A DNA stretch of 64,000 nucleotides, from assembly GCF_002097715.1 (NCBI RefSeq), contig NZ_CP020738.1:1860001-1924000 (forward strand), in the 5' to 3' direction. The notes beneath the pieces were generated by a model. It was given only the letters and a program-made list of their open reading frames with translations. It was not told the DNA's origin and searched no databases. This document shows, one piece after another, positions 53,687-61,039 of this stretch (positions are counted from its first letter, which is position 1; every line of letters begins with the position of its first letter). The position numbers were made by a program, and so were the translations under genes. The DNA is from Burkholderia ubonensis subsp. mesacidophila (GTDB taxonomy: Bacteria; Pseudomonadota; Gammaproteobacteria; Burkholderiales; Burkholderiaceae).

Positions 53687-53938
53687 TCAAGGAAGCGGTC
53701 CGGGCGTCCAGTGTTGACCGGGGGTGGCGGACGGTGCGTCGAGCTGGCTGCACAGCGCGGTGATGCGTTTCCCGTCGCTGTCGATCAGGCACTGTGCCGA
53801 CGTGCAGCGATTGCGCTCGTTCAGCCACGCCTTCCGAGCCGCGATCATCGCCATTGGAACGCCTGTTTGTGTCCGGGTGTTCGTCGGCGGTTCGGCCGCG
53901 CAGGAAACCTGCTGCACCGCCCACGAGACGCGCGGCAT
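53687..53938 (-). pseudogene. Fragment of an LprI-like protein
   Basis: The open frame of 83 codons contains a segment KAWLNERNRCTSAQCLIDSD followed by GKRITAL. This matches the C-terminal half of LprI/DUF1311 lysozyme-inhibitor-type proteins (paired cysteines, WL..RN.C, CL....RI..L). The expected N-terminal half with its signal peptide and first cysteines is missing, and no ribosome-binding site precedes the first ATG. I take it to be a decayed gene. It lies just after the YXWGXW lipoprotein gene on the same strand. Confidence 0.5.
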
Positions 53939-53958
53939 GCAGCGGCCGACGACGCCGC

Positions 53959-54177
53959 TCAATACACGGCGGCCCAATGCCCCGGCACCCATGCCCAGTG
54001 GTTGCCGGCCCACCGGTAATGGCCTTTCGCCCAGTGGTAGCCGGGCGCGGGCGGCGGCGGCATGACCTCGACGACGGGCGCGGGCTGCGGCGGCCGCGCC
54101 GGCTCGACGACGCACGCGGACAACAGTGTCGCGCATGTGATTGCGAGCACGACAAGCGGAACGGAGCGGGTCTTCAT
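53959..54177 (-). CDS. Small YXWGXW-type lipoprotein
   Basis: This 72-residue protein starts with a lipoprotein signal (LLSAC, Cys22 lipobox). A proline-rich spacer (ARPPQPAPVVEVMPPPPAPG) follows, then an aromatic repeat YHWAKGHYRWAGNHWAWVPG that matches YXWGXW-type repeat proteins. Such proteins are found in many proteobacteria and have no firm function; they are thought to sit at the outer membrane. The gene is alone, about 80 bp after the DUF1501 gene on the same strand. Confidence 0.85.
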   Translation of the reverse strand: MKTRSVPLVVLAITCATLLSACVVEPARPPQPAPVVEVMPPPPAPGYHWAKGHYRWAGNHWAWVPGHWAAVY

Positions 54178-54256
54178 GGTGGATTCTCCGTTGTGTTGTT
54201 GAATCATCGACAGATCGGCTTCGAAGGCGGCCGCGAGCGCGCCGGCATGCGCCGCG

Positions 54257-55414
54257 TCACGCGGGTTCGCGCAGCAGGCCCGTGAACGGCCGCGGCGCGT
54301 CGCGTTGCGCGAACAGCACCGACGCAGTGTGCGCAGGGTCGAGCCGCAGGCTTTCCGCCGCGGCGCCCGCGATCAGCGCATCGAGCGACGCGGTCGGCTT
54401 CAGGTCGCGGCCTTCGTACAGATCGCCCGGACGCAGCCCCGGCCAGTCGGCGAGCACGCGCCCGCCCGCCACCGCGCCGCCCGCGAGCATCGCGACCGAC
54501 GCCTGGCCGTGGTCGGTGCCGCCCGTGCCGTTCGCCGCGGCCGTGCGGCCGAACTCCGTCGCGACCAGCACGGTGGTCTGCCGCCACGCCGGCCCGAGGC
54601 CGTCGCGCAACGCCGCGAGCAGCGTGTCGAGCGCCTTCAGCTGGTTGGCGAGCCGCGCATTCTGCGCGCTGTGCGTATCCCAGCCGCCGGTTTCGATCAT
54701 CGCGATCCGCGGGCCGTCGTCGCGCGCGAGGAACGTCGCGGCGAGCCGGCCGACGCTCGCGGGGTCCTGCCGCGCGCCGGCGTCGCCCGCGAGACCGCGC
54801 GCGGCCATCGCCGCCTGCCACAGCGGGCCGAGCTGCGGGTCCGCGTCATACAGCGACGACACGCGCGTCAGCAGATCGTCAGGCGCGGCGGGCAGCCCCG
54901 ACGGCGCGTAGGACGCCGCCTGCACCGCACCGCGCAATGCGAGCGGCACGGTCGGCGCGAGCGCGAGCGCGCGTTCGCCGGTGGCCGGCAGCATCCCCGC
55001 GAGCCGGTTGAGCCAGCCGTCCTTCACCTGGTACGGCGCGCGGCCGCCCGTCTCGAGCACGTTCTGGCCGTCGAAGTGCGAGCGGTCGCGATACGGCGAC
55101 GCGATCGCGTGGACGAACAGCGCCTGCCCGTCGCGGTACATCTGTGCGGTCTGCGTGAGCGACGGATGGAGCGCGAACGTGCCGTCGAGCCGCGTCGCGG
55201 CCGACGCGTCGATCGCGAGCGCGCCGCGCAAGCCTGTGTACGCGGGCTCCGCATACGGCACGACGATGTTGAGACCGTCGGCCGCGCCGCGCTGGATCAC
55301 GAACACGAAACGCCGGTCGGTCGCGACGTTCGCGAAGACGATCTGCGGCGCGACGAGGATCGCACCGGCGCCGGCGGCGGCGACGCTGAGGAAGCGGCGG
55401 CGGGACAAGGCCAT
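54257..55414 (-). CDS. Tat-exported DUF1501 protein
   Basis: This 385-residue protein belongs to DUF1501, related to the sulfatase/alkaline phosphatase superfamily. It has a Tat signal (SRRRFLSVAAAGAGAIL). Family features are FVFVIQRGAADGLNIVVPYA, then SHFDGQNVLETGG, METGGWDTH-like IAMIETGGWDTHSAQNARL and VATEFGRTAAANGTGGTDHG. Its biochemical role is not established. The start at 55414 gives normal spacing to a GGAG site; an ATG at 55420 overlaps the DUF1800 stop as ATGA. The DUF1501/DUF1800 pair recurs in many bacteria, implying joint function. Confidence 0.92.
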   Translation of the reverse strand: MALSRRRFLSVAAAGAGAILVAPQIVFANVATDRRFVFVIQRGAADGLNIVVPYAEPAYTGLRGALAIDASAATRLDGTFALHPSLTQTAQMYRDGQALFVHAIASPYRDRSHFDGQNVLETGGRAPYQVKDGWLNRLAGMLPATGERALALAPTVPLALRGAVQAASYAPSGLPAAPDDLLTRVSSLYDADPQLGPLWQAAMAARGLAGDAGARQDPASVGRLAATFLARDDGPRIAMIETGGWDTHSAQNARLANQLKALDTLLAALRDGLGPAWRQTTVLVATEFGRTAAANGTGGTDHGQASVAMLAGGAVAGGRVLADWPGLRPGDLYEGRDLKPTASLDALIAGAAAESLRLDPAHTASVLFAQRDAPRPFTGLLREPA

Positions 55415-55416
55415 GT

Positions 55417-56811
55417 TCATCTCCGTTGGAAGTCGGGCGACACGATCAGCAGCGCGAGCGCGGTCGTTACGCTTTCGGCGCGCGACAGCGCGGTTGCGGT
55501 CGGGGCGCTCATCGAGCCGGCGAGCAGCGTGTTGCCGAGCGTGCGGGGGTCGAGGCCGTCGCCGGTGCGCGCGGCGAGGCGCTGGGCGATTTCGACGCGA
55601 CGGACCAATGCGTCGGGTGCGGCCCAGCTTGCCGCCACGTCGTCGTAGCCGGCCGGTGATCCGGGGCGCCAGATCGGCTGGCCGAGCTGTGTCATGAGTG
55701 ACGCGGCTTTCAGGTCGCCTGCGTCGCGCCAGCCGAGCCCGCGCAGCGACGATACGGCCCACTCCCACGGCGTCTTGAACTTGCGGTTGATTGGCGACCA
55801 TGCGTCGGGGGCGTCGATGAGCGCGCGGTAGACAGTCGCCAGGTCGCCGCCGCTTGAGTCGAATGCACGGGCGAGACGTTCGGTGAGCGCGGGCGGTGGG
55901 TTGTCGGCGACGAAGTGGCGGGCGAGCTGGAACGCGATGTGGCGGCCGGTTGCGGGTGCACGCGCAAGATCGTGCAGGATCGCGCGCGATTGGGCTTCGC
56001 CCGGTTGGTCGTAGGTGCGGCCCATGACGGTGCGCGTGCCGGGCTCGTGCAGCTTCGGGCGGAATACGAATGCGCCGGGTGCGGCGTCGCCGGGCTGCGG
56101 GCCGCGACCGCCGGCAATGCTCCAGCCGGTCAGCGCACGCGCAAATTCGGTGACGTCGTTCTGTGTATAGCCGGTGCGCACGCCGAGCGTGTGCAACTCC
56201 ATGATCTCGCGTGCGAGGTTTTCATTGAGGCCGCGCCGGTTGGTGGGGTTGCGTGATTCGGCGCGTAGTGCTGCCGGGCTGTCGGGGCCGACCGAGCGGG
56301 CCTGGTCGAGAAACAGCTGCATCGCAGGGTGCTGCTCGACCGCGACCAGCATGTCCTCGAAACGGCCGAGCACGTGCGGGCGGATCGCGTCGCGTTCGAA
56401 TGCGCCGGCGTAGGCGGATACGGGGCCTTTGTCGATTGAGACCGCGAAGTGGTTCGCCCAGAAGTGCACGAGGCGTTCGATGAACGGCGCGGGCGTGGTC
56501 AGCGCGCTGGTCAGGCGGGCCGAGACTGCGCTGCGATAGACGTCGTGGCCGTCGCGGCGGATCGACTGTTCGGTCGCGCGTTTTGTGGCCGGGTCGGTGG
56601 TGGTTATCGCATTGCGTGCGCTGGCGAAGCGAGTGGCGAGCGCGACGGCGTCGGGTTCGGCGGACCATGCGGCCGGCAACGCTTCATAGCGGGAAAACTG
56701 CGCAAGCAGCGACGCTTTCGGGTCGGCAGGCGGCGGATCGTCGGCGCGCGCGCCGAGACCGAAGCGGTTCAGCGCAATGGCGGCCGGGGTGGCGTCGGTT
56801 GGGTGGTCCAT
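55417..56811 (-). CDS. DUF1800 family protein
   Basis: This 464-residue protein matches DUF1800, the usual partner of DUF1501. Blocks include ALNRFGLGARADD at the N-terminus, ERLVHFWANHFAVS, GLNENLAREIMELHTLGVRT followed by GYTQNDVTEFARALTGWSI, and FKTPWEWAVSSLRGLG. No signal peptide is apparent. The function is unknown. It is immediately upstream of, and translationally coupled to, the DUF1501 gene. Confidence 0.93.
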   Translation of the reverse strand: MDHPTDATPAAIALNRFGLGARADDPPPADPKASLLAQFSRYEALPAAWSAEPDAVALATRFASARNAITTTDPATKRATEQSIRRDGHDVYRSAVSARLTSALTTPAPFIERLVHFWANHFAVSIDKGPVSAYAGAFERDAIRPHVLGRFEDMLVAVEQHPAMQLFLDQARSVGPDSPAALRAESRNPTNRRGLNENLAREIMELHTLGVRTGYTQNDVTEFARALTGWSIAGGRGPQPGDAAPGAFVFRPKLHEPGTRTVMGRTYDQPGEAQSRAILHDLARAPATGRHIAFQLARHFVADNPPPALTERLARAFDSSGGDLATVYRALIDAPDAWSPINRKFKTPWEWAVSSLRGLGWRDAGDLKAASLMTQLGQPIWRPGSPAGYDDVAASWAAPDALVRRVEIAQRLAARTGDGLDPRTLGNTLLAGSMSAPTATALSRAESVTTALALLIVSPDFQRR

Positions 56812-57032
56812 GGACGGGGCTCTCGCGGTGCGTACCCACGTTTAACGCGGGGTGGCGAGATATCCGTCGGCGGACTGGCAGATTTTTTGGGGTCTTCGCT
56901 GGTTTTCGGGCGGGTCGGCTGAGACCCGAAGCCGCCCGTTGGACGCCGGCCAACTGCCGACTGACCGTGCTGACGCCCGAAAGTGGTCGTTGGCTGTTCA
57001 AAGCGAAGCGAACATCCGCCGCTTGACGTTAA

Positions 57033-57587
57033 TCACTCGGTGTAAAAAAGGTCCGTGCGCAGCACATACTTCTCGCCCGAATTGACCGACCTACCCTCGT
57101 GCCACATGCGATGTTCGAAAAGAAGCGCATCCCCCGCGCGCGGTGCAATCGGCCGATAGGCCCACTGCTCACGTGGGCCATAGGGCATCAGCACCGTCTC
57201 CCCGCCATCGGCGTCATTGAGATAGAAGAGCGCGGTGACGAGGCTTTCGTTCTGCCCGTCCTGGTACGAGCCGTCCCGATGCGGCTTGAAATACTGCCCC
57301 TCCCGATAGCGGTAAAAGCGGAAGTGGCCGCCCGTCGCCACATAGCGCATCCCGTCCAGCTGGCGAGGAAAGCCATTTCCCATTGCTTTGACAAGACAGG
57401 CCTCAAGCTGCGTCGCGAGTTCAGGATTGTCCCACTCGAGCCGGTCGTTGTTCCGCACCGACTCGCGGCGCTGCATTTCGCCATAGAAGTTGACCGATGC
57501 CGCCTCGAAAGTCCGCTGGCGCGCGAACTCACGTAACTCGGTGCATAGGGGAGTTGGAATTGCTTCAGGCACGTGCTGGATGAACAT
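57033..57587 (-). CDS. 2OG-Fe(II) oxygenase, prolyl 4-hydroxylase-like
   Basis: This 184-residue enzyme has the 2-oxoglutarate/iron dioxygenase facial triad His103-x-Asp105 in KPHRDGSY and His163 in MWHEGRS, with Arg177 in YVLRTDLFY for 2-oxoglutarate. It probably hydroxylates a protein or small molecule. The start at 57587 was chosen because the domain begins there; the frame is open further upstream to 57815 but overlaps the GIY-YIG gene. No strong ribosome-binding site is seen, so the start is uncertain. Local GC content is lower than that of the flanking operons. It lies 170 bp after the GIY-YIG gene on the same strand. Confidence 0.85.
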   Translation of the reverse strand: MFIQHVPEAIPTPLCTELREFARQRTFEAASVNFYGEMQRRESVRNNDRLEWDNPELATQLEACLVKAMGNGFPRQLDGMRYVATGGHFRFYRYREGQYFKPHRDGSYQDGQNESLVTALFYLNDADGGETVLMPYGPREQWAYRPIAPRAGDALLFEHRMWHEGRSVNSGEKYVLRTDLFYTE

Positions 57588-57754
57588 TGGAACTCGGAAT
57601 TTATTATTGGAAGGGCGTCGCCCTACTTCGACAGGGGTTACGGATGATATTTCGGCCTGCTTCTCGTGCCGGGTTACCAGAAGCATGTGCACGTCAGTCG
57701 CGCCGATAACGACACAGTCGTCACCGGCTTCATTGCATCCGGCGTCCTCGAGAA

Positions 57755-58144
57755 TCAGCCGACCAGGATATAGAGCGTGTTCTTCGGTCGCGCACCGCCG
57801 GGACCGTTGCTGCATTGCAGCAGCAGTTTGCCGGTTTCAGGGTGCGTGATGCCGCCACGGAAATTCCTGATGGCCTCACGCTCCAAACGATCGAAGGCGT
57901 TCTCGACAAGGTTGCCCGCCTCCTCGTAAATCGGGCACATCAAACTGAACGAGGGCTTGTGGGCCTGGTGAGAGGCCAGCCGGCTCTTCACATCACCGGT
58001 GATGCCGATATAGAACTTGCTGTATTCCGGTTTTGCGGCAAATACGTTCAACACCTGACGCAAATGCCCGATGACAGAGGCGTGGTTAATGACGCCCACG
58101 TTCAGCAAATATTTTTCGTAAGGCGCGATAAGCTGCAAGGCCAT
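57755..58144 (-). CDS. GIY-YIG domain protein
   Basis: This 129-residue protein has a GIY-YIG nuclease-type core: KFYIGITGDVKSRLASH at residues 43-59, with Arg55 and a later Glu in FDRLEREAIRNF. A 40-residue N-terminal extension (MALQLIAPYEKYLLNVGVIN) precedes the core. Whether it cuts DNA is not known; many such small proteins are uncharacterised. The ATG at 58144 follows a GGAG site. It sits in the lower-GC patch between the DUF1800 gene and the sigma-factor operon. Confidence 0.78.
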   Translation of the reverse strand: MALQLIAPYEKYLLNVGVINHASVIGHLRQVLNVFAAKPEYSKFYIGITGDVKSRLASHQAHKPSFSLMCPIYEEAGNLVENAFDRLEREAIRNFRGGITHPETGKLLLQCSNGPGGARPKNTLYILVG

Positions 58145-58544
58145 GGGTGATCTCCACTCGTTGCGAAGCTTCAACAGGTTGTATTAGTGGTTCATCCGGA
58201 CAAAGTCTGGGCGACTGGAAGTCGCCAAATCCCAAGCATTCCAGGAATGCAGCCGGATGAATATTCATAAGAATGCCCGACTTGCGTTTGCCCGTCGACT
58301 GGAAATGGTCCAGGACATCACTGAACATGGCCTGAGCGTTCCGTCATTGGTCAGCAATCGGGTGCATTGCTGACAGTGCCGGCGAGAACAACCATCGACA
58401 GCCGATGGTCAGCCGCCAGAGGGAAACTAACGCTTGAATGTCAGCGAGCCAGTGGGTGTCAATGACCCGAACCGTCCGACCTCGGCCCGACACCTTCAGC
58501 AGAGACCGCCTCGGAGCGGACGTTTCACATGCGGAATAGCGGCC
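58145..58544. other. 400-bp low-GC intergenic region
   Basis: No convincing gene is present. The only open frames lack ribosome-binding sites and show atypical codon use. G+C is visibly lower than in flanking operons. Short repeated words (CAGCCGATGGTCAGC and CATTGGTCAGCAATC types, around 58340-58420) and the TTGAATGTCAGCGAGCCAGT stretch near 58434 look like remnants of mobile or dispersed elements. Confidence 0.45.
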
Positions 58545-58850
58545 TCAGTTCCCGTGGCCGTATATCTCGGTGACGATGACATGGCCCACAAGCCGGTGGT
58601 GTTCGAGGACATCGATGCGCTGGCCGACCTTTACGTTTTCTGAAAAGTGCATCCAGCTCGCAAAAGCGATTTCGACGTTCAGGGTTTCACCCGGGTAGTG
58701 CATTTCATTGTCACCGTATGCATGAAATCCACTGAAAAGGTAGCCGACGAACGGGAATTGGTGATGAGGGGCGTACCCGGAACGCACGCCGCGCACCTTC
58801 GGATCGGCGACGTCCAATGCTATATGGAATGTTCCTGCTATGTGTTTCAC
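58545..58850 (-). CDS. Mini-protein resembling EF-Tu domain III
   Basis: This 101-residue protein appears similar to the C-terminal beta-barrel of elongation factor Tu. KVRGVRSGYAPHHQF corresponds to the GGRHTPFFNGYRPQF region, MHYPGETLNVEIAF to the MPGDNVKLTVEL strand and VLEHHRLVGHVIVTEIYG to the final GRTVGAGVVAKI strand. The GTP-binding domain is absent. The GTG at 58850 was chosen because GGGAG precedes it and the domain begins there. An ATG at 58913 would overlap the stop of the upstream gene. Function is unknown; such stand-alone barrels might act as decoys or immunity factors, which is speculation. Confidence 0.6.
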   Translation of the reverse strand: MKHIAGTFHIALDVADPKVRGVRSGYAPHHQFPFVGYLFSGFHAYGDNEMHYPGETLNVEIAFASWMHFSENVKVGQRIDVLEHHRLVGHVIVTEIYGHGN

Positions 58851-58912
58851 TGAGCTCCCGGCAGTTTCGTGAATATGATGAAAAACGCGACCTGCTGCGA
58901 TATCGATACCCA

Positions 58913-59416
58913 TCACCGGCTCGCCGCCTCGTCCGGTTTCTTCTGCTGCTTCACCGGCAGCCGCCAATTGCCGCTGCGCTTCAACCCGTCGACAAACTTC
59001 GCGCGCTCATCCGGCGCCAGCGTCACCGCAAAATCGACGACGCTGGTCTCGACCTGCGCGCGCAACGCACTGTCGGACGCCCGCGTACGCGCCAGCGCCG
59101 CGTCGATCGCCGGGCGATCGAGCTGTGGCGCGGCGAGCAGGTCCAGCACCATCAACCTGCCGTCGCGCCCTTGCTGCGCGAGATCGCGACCGTCCTGGCG
59201 CGCCTGCTTCAGCGTGGCGGCGAACTCGCGCTGGCGCATCCACGACAGCTCGTCCGCCGCGAAGCGCAGCGCGGTGTGCTGCGCCGGCGCGCCGGCCGCG
59301 TGCGCGTCCCGGTGCGTCGTCATCCACTGATATGCGCCGCCGACGATCCCGCCGAGCATGAACACGTTCAGCACGGCCGAGCCGACGAACGCGCGCTTCC
59401 ATGAACGTTCGCTCAT
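58913..59416 (-). CDS. Periplasmic heavy-metal-sensor-like protein
   Basis: This 167-residue protein has one N-terminal membrane helix (residues about 12-32) and a helical periplasmic part. The LTLAPDERAKFVDGLK-like segment (VTLAPDERAKFVDGLKRSGN) is typical of the CpxP/ZraP/CnrX metal-resistance group (Metal_resist). It starts in an ATGA overlap with the anti-sigma gene. It is the third gene of a sigma/anti-sigma/sensor set, which recalls CnrH-CnrY-CnrX. A particular metal cannot be named. Confidence 0.8.
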   Translation of the reverse strand: MSERSWKRAFVGSAVLNVFMLGGIVGGAYQWMTTHRDAHAAGAPAQHTALRFAADELSWMRQREFAATLKQARQDGRDLAQQGRDGRLMVLDLLAAPQLDRPAIDAALARTRASDSALRAQVETSVVDFAVTLAPDERAKFVDGLKRSGNWRLPVKQQKKPDEAASR

Positions 59417-59829
59417 TGGTCGCTCCAGTCGGCGCTCGATCCGCCGAAGCTCGTCGTCAGGTAGCCGGGTTCGTGCGACGGCGGCGGGCTGCCGAGCATC
59501 AGCATCGACACGGCGGCCGCGCCCGCGAGCGCGCCTGCCAGCCCGACGCCCGCGAACGCCGCGCCGGACCACCAGACCTGTCCGCGCCGCCGCGTGCGCC
59601 TTGGCGCGGGCGCCGTCGCCGCGATGCGCTCGACGAGCGCCGGCGCGGGCGGCTCGACCGCGTCGAGCGCGAGCCACGCGTCGAGTTCGGCGGCTTCGCC
59701 GAGCGCCGCGGCGGCCTCGGCGGGATGCGCGCGCATCCACGCTTCGGCGTCCGCGCGCTCGTCGTGCGGCCAGCGTCGCGCGTGGGCGCCGTACGCGGCG
59801 ACGATGTCGCGAAATCGTTCAGGTGTCAT
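59413..59829 (-). CDS. Single-helix membrane anti-sigma factor
   Basis: This 138-residue protein has a cytoplasmic helical N-terminus (MTPERFRDIVAAYGAHARRW) and one membrane helix near residues 90-112 (GVGLAGALAGAAAVSMLML). Size and layout fit a membrane anti-sigma factor. It overlaps the sigma gene and the sensor gene by ATGA on each side, so the three are translated together. Its role is inferred from position and shape. Confidence 0.8.
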   Translation of the reverse strand: MTPERFRDIVAAYGAHARRWPHDERADAEAWMRAHPAEAAAALGEAAELDAWLALDAVEPPAPALVERIAATAPAPRRTRRRGQVWWSGAAFAGVGLAGALAGAAAVSMLMLGSPPPSHEPGYLTTSFGGSSADWSDQ

Positions 59830-60593
59830 CGCTTGTCCTCGCTTGGGTGGTCGCCGGCCAGCTGCGCGCGCAGGTTGCGCCTCGCGCGCGCGAGCAGGCT
59901 TTCCAGCGCGTCGACGGTGATGCCCATCAGGTTGGCCGCTTCCATGTTCGACATCTCCTGATAGTAATGGAGCACGAGCGCCTCCCGCTGCCGGGCCGGC
60001 AGCGCGGCGAGCGCCTGCCGCACGCGTTCGTCGCGCACCCGGTGCTCGGCCTGCACCGCCGGTTCCGGCTGCGGATCGGGGAGGTCCGGCAATTCGTCGG
60101 CCGGCTCCTCGCGCCGGCCGCGCAGCCGGTCGTAGCACAGGTTCAGCACCACGCGGTGCACCCACGTATCGAATCGCGCCTCGCCCTCGCGCCAGCGCGG
60201 CGCCTGTTTCCAGATCCGCACGAAGGTTTCCTGCGCAACGTCCTCGGCTTCCGTGCGGTCGCCGAGCATCCGCGTCGCGAGCGCAAGCAGCCGCGGCAGC
60301 TTGCGCGCGACGAGCGCGCGCACGGCCGACGGATCGCGCGCGCCGACCCGCGTCACGAGCTCCGCGTCCGGATCCCGCTCGCTCAACGCACGGCGCTCCG
60401 CTGCGTCGCGCACCGCCGGTGCCGCGACGGTCCGGCGGGCAGGCCCGCCGTCCGGCTGATGCTCATCGTCGTGCTCTCCTTGCGTGCCTGTCGCAACTTC
60501 GAGGCGGCGCCGCGCCGCCGACCCGGCGCGCATCGCCGTGGCATCCTGCGCATCGCTTTCTCCAGCATCCAGTTCGGGCGGCATGTCGACCAT
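59826..60593 (-). CDS. ECF RNA polymerase sigma factor
   Basis: This sigma-70-family protein is 255 residues if it starts at the ATG at 60593. Later starts (60584, 60533) are possible because no strong ribosome-binding site decides. Region 2 is RLLALATRMLGDRTEAEDVA followed by QETFVRIWKQAPRW. Region 4 is QALAALPARQREALVLHYYQ with MEAANLMGITVDALESLLAR. It is followed by its probable membrane anti-sigma factor and a periplasmic sensor. The signal may be a metal or envelope stress. Confidence 0.92.
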   Translation of the reverse strand: MVDMPPELDAGESDAQDATAMRAGSAARRRLEVATGTQGEHDDEHQPDGGPARRTVAAPAVRDAAERRALSERDPDAELVTRVGARDPSAVRALVARKLPRLLALATRMLGDRTEAEDVAQETFVRIWKQAPRWREGEARFDTWVHRVVLNLCYDRLRGRREEPADELPDLPDPQPEPAVQAEHRVRDERVRQALAALPARQREALVLHYYQEMSNMEAANLMGITVDALESLLARARRNLRAQLAGDHPSEDKR

Positions 60594-61039
60594 GTCGAAC
60601 GTGCGCCGGCGGCCCGCTCGTGCTTTCCCGCACGGCCGTCCGCCGGCGCGATCACTATACGACGACCGGCGTAGGCGGGTAACAGGCCGGACACGCCGGC
60701 GCGGCATTGCAGCTTGCAACCAGCCGCAGCGGAATGGCGAGTTTCATCGGGAAGCTCCGATACGAGATTCACACCGGCCGGAAATGGCCGTTGCCGCGTT
60801 AAACGGTGGAGCCGGGAAAATCCGTCGCCGAGCCGACAAATAATTTGCGATGCCGACGTACGGGGATGCGTCCCCAGCCGAACACCCCCGCCCCCACTGT
60901 CACAACCCCGCAAAACTCCCCGTCAACAATGCGTGTCGCCGGGATCCCGCTCGCTTCCGGCCCACGCGTCCGCCGGCCCGTGTTGCGCCGGACCGTGCCG
61001 CTTTGCGTCCTCGTGCTCCCTTCACCGAGAATCCCGACC
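60594..61039. other. 446-bp divergent intergenic region
   Basis: No gene is supported here. The region separates the sigma-factor operon from the phosphatase gene and must carry both promoters. A TGTCA (60898-60902) and a CGTCA (60921-60925) lie 23 bp apart near the phosphatase side, which is close to but not the spacing of Pho half-sites. Short open frames on both strands look spurious. Confidence 0.45.

Noticed and set aside
58086..58328. 80-codon minus-strand ORF overlapping the GIY-YIG start
   Set aside because: No recognisable protein features and its end runs into the GIY-YIG gene in another frame.
58434..58643. Small plus-strand ORF of 69 codons
   Set aside because: It mostly overlaps the EF-Tu-like gene on the opposite strand, has no ribosome-binding site and shows no family resemblance.
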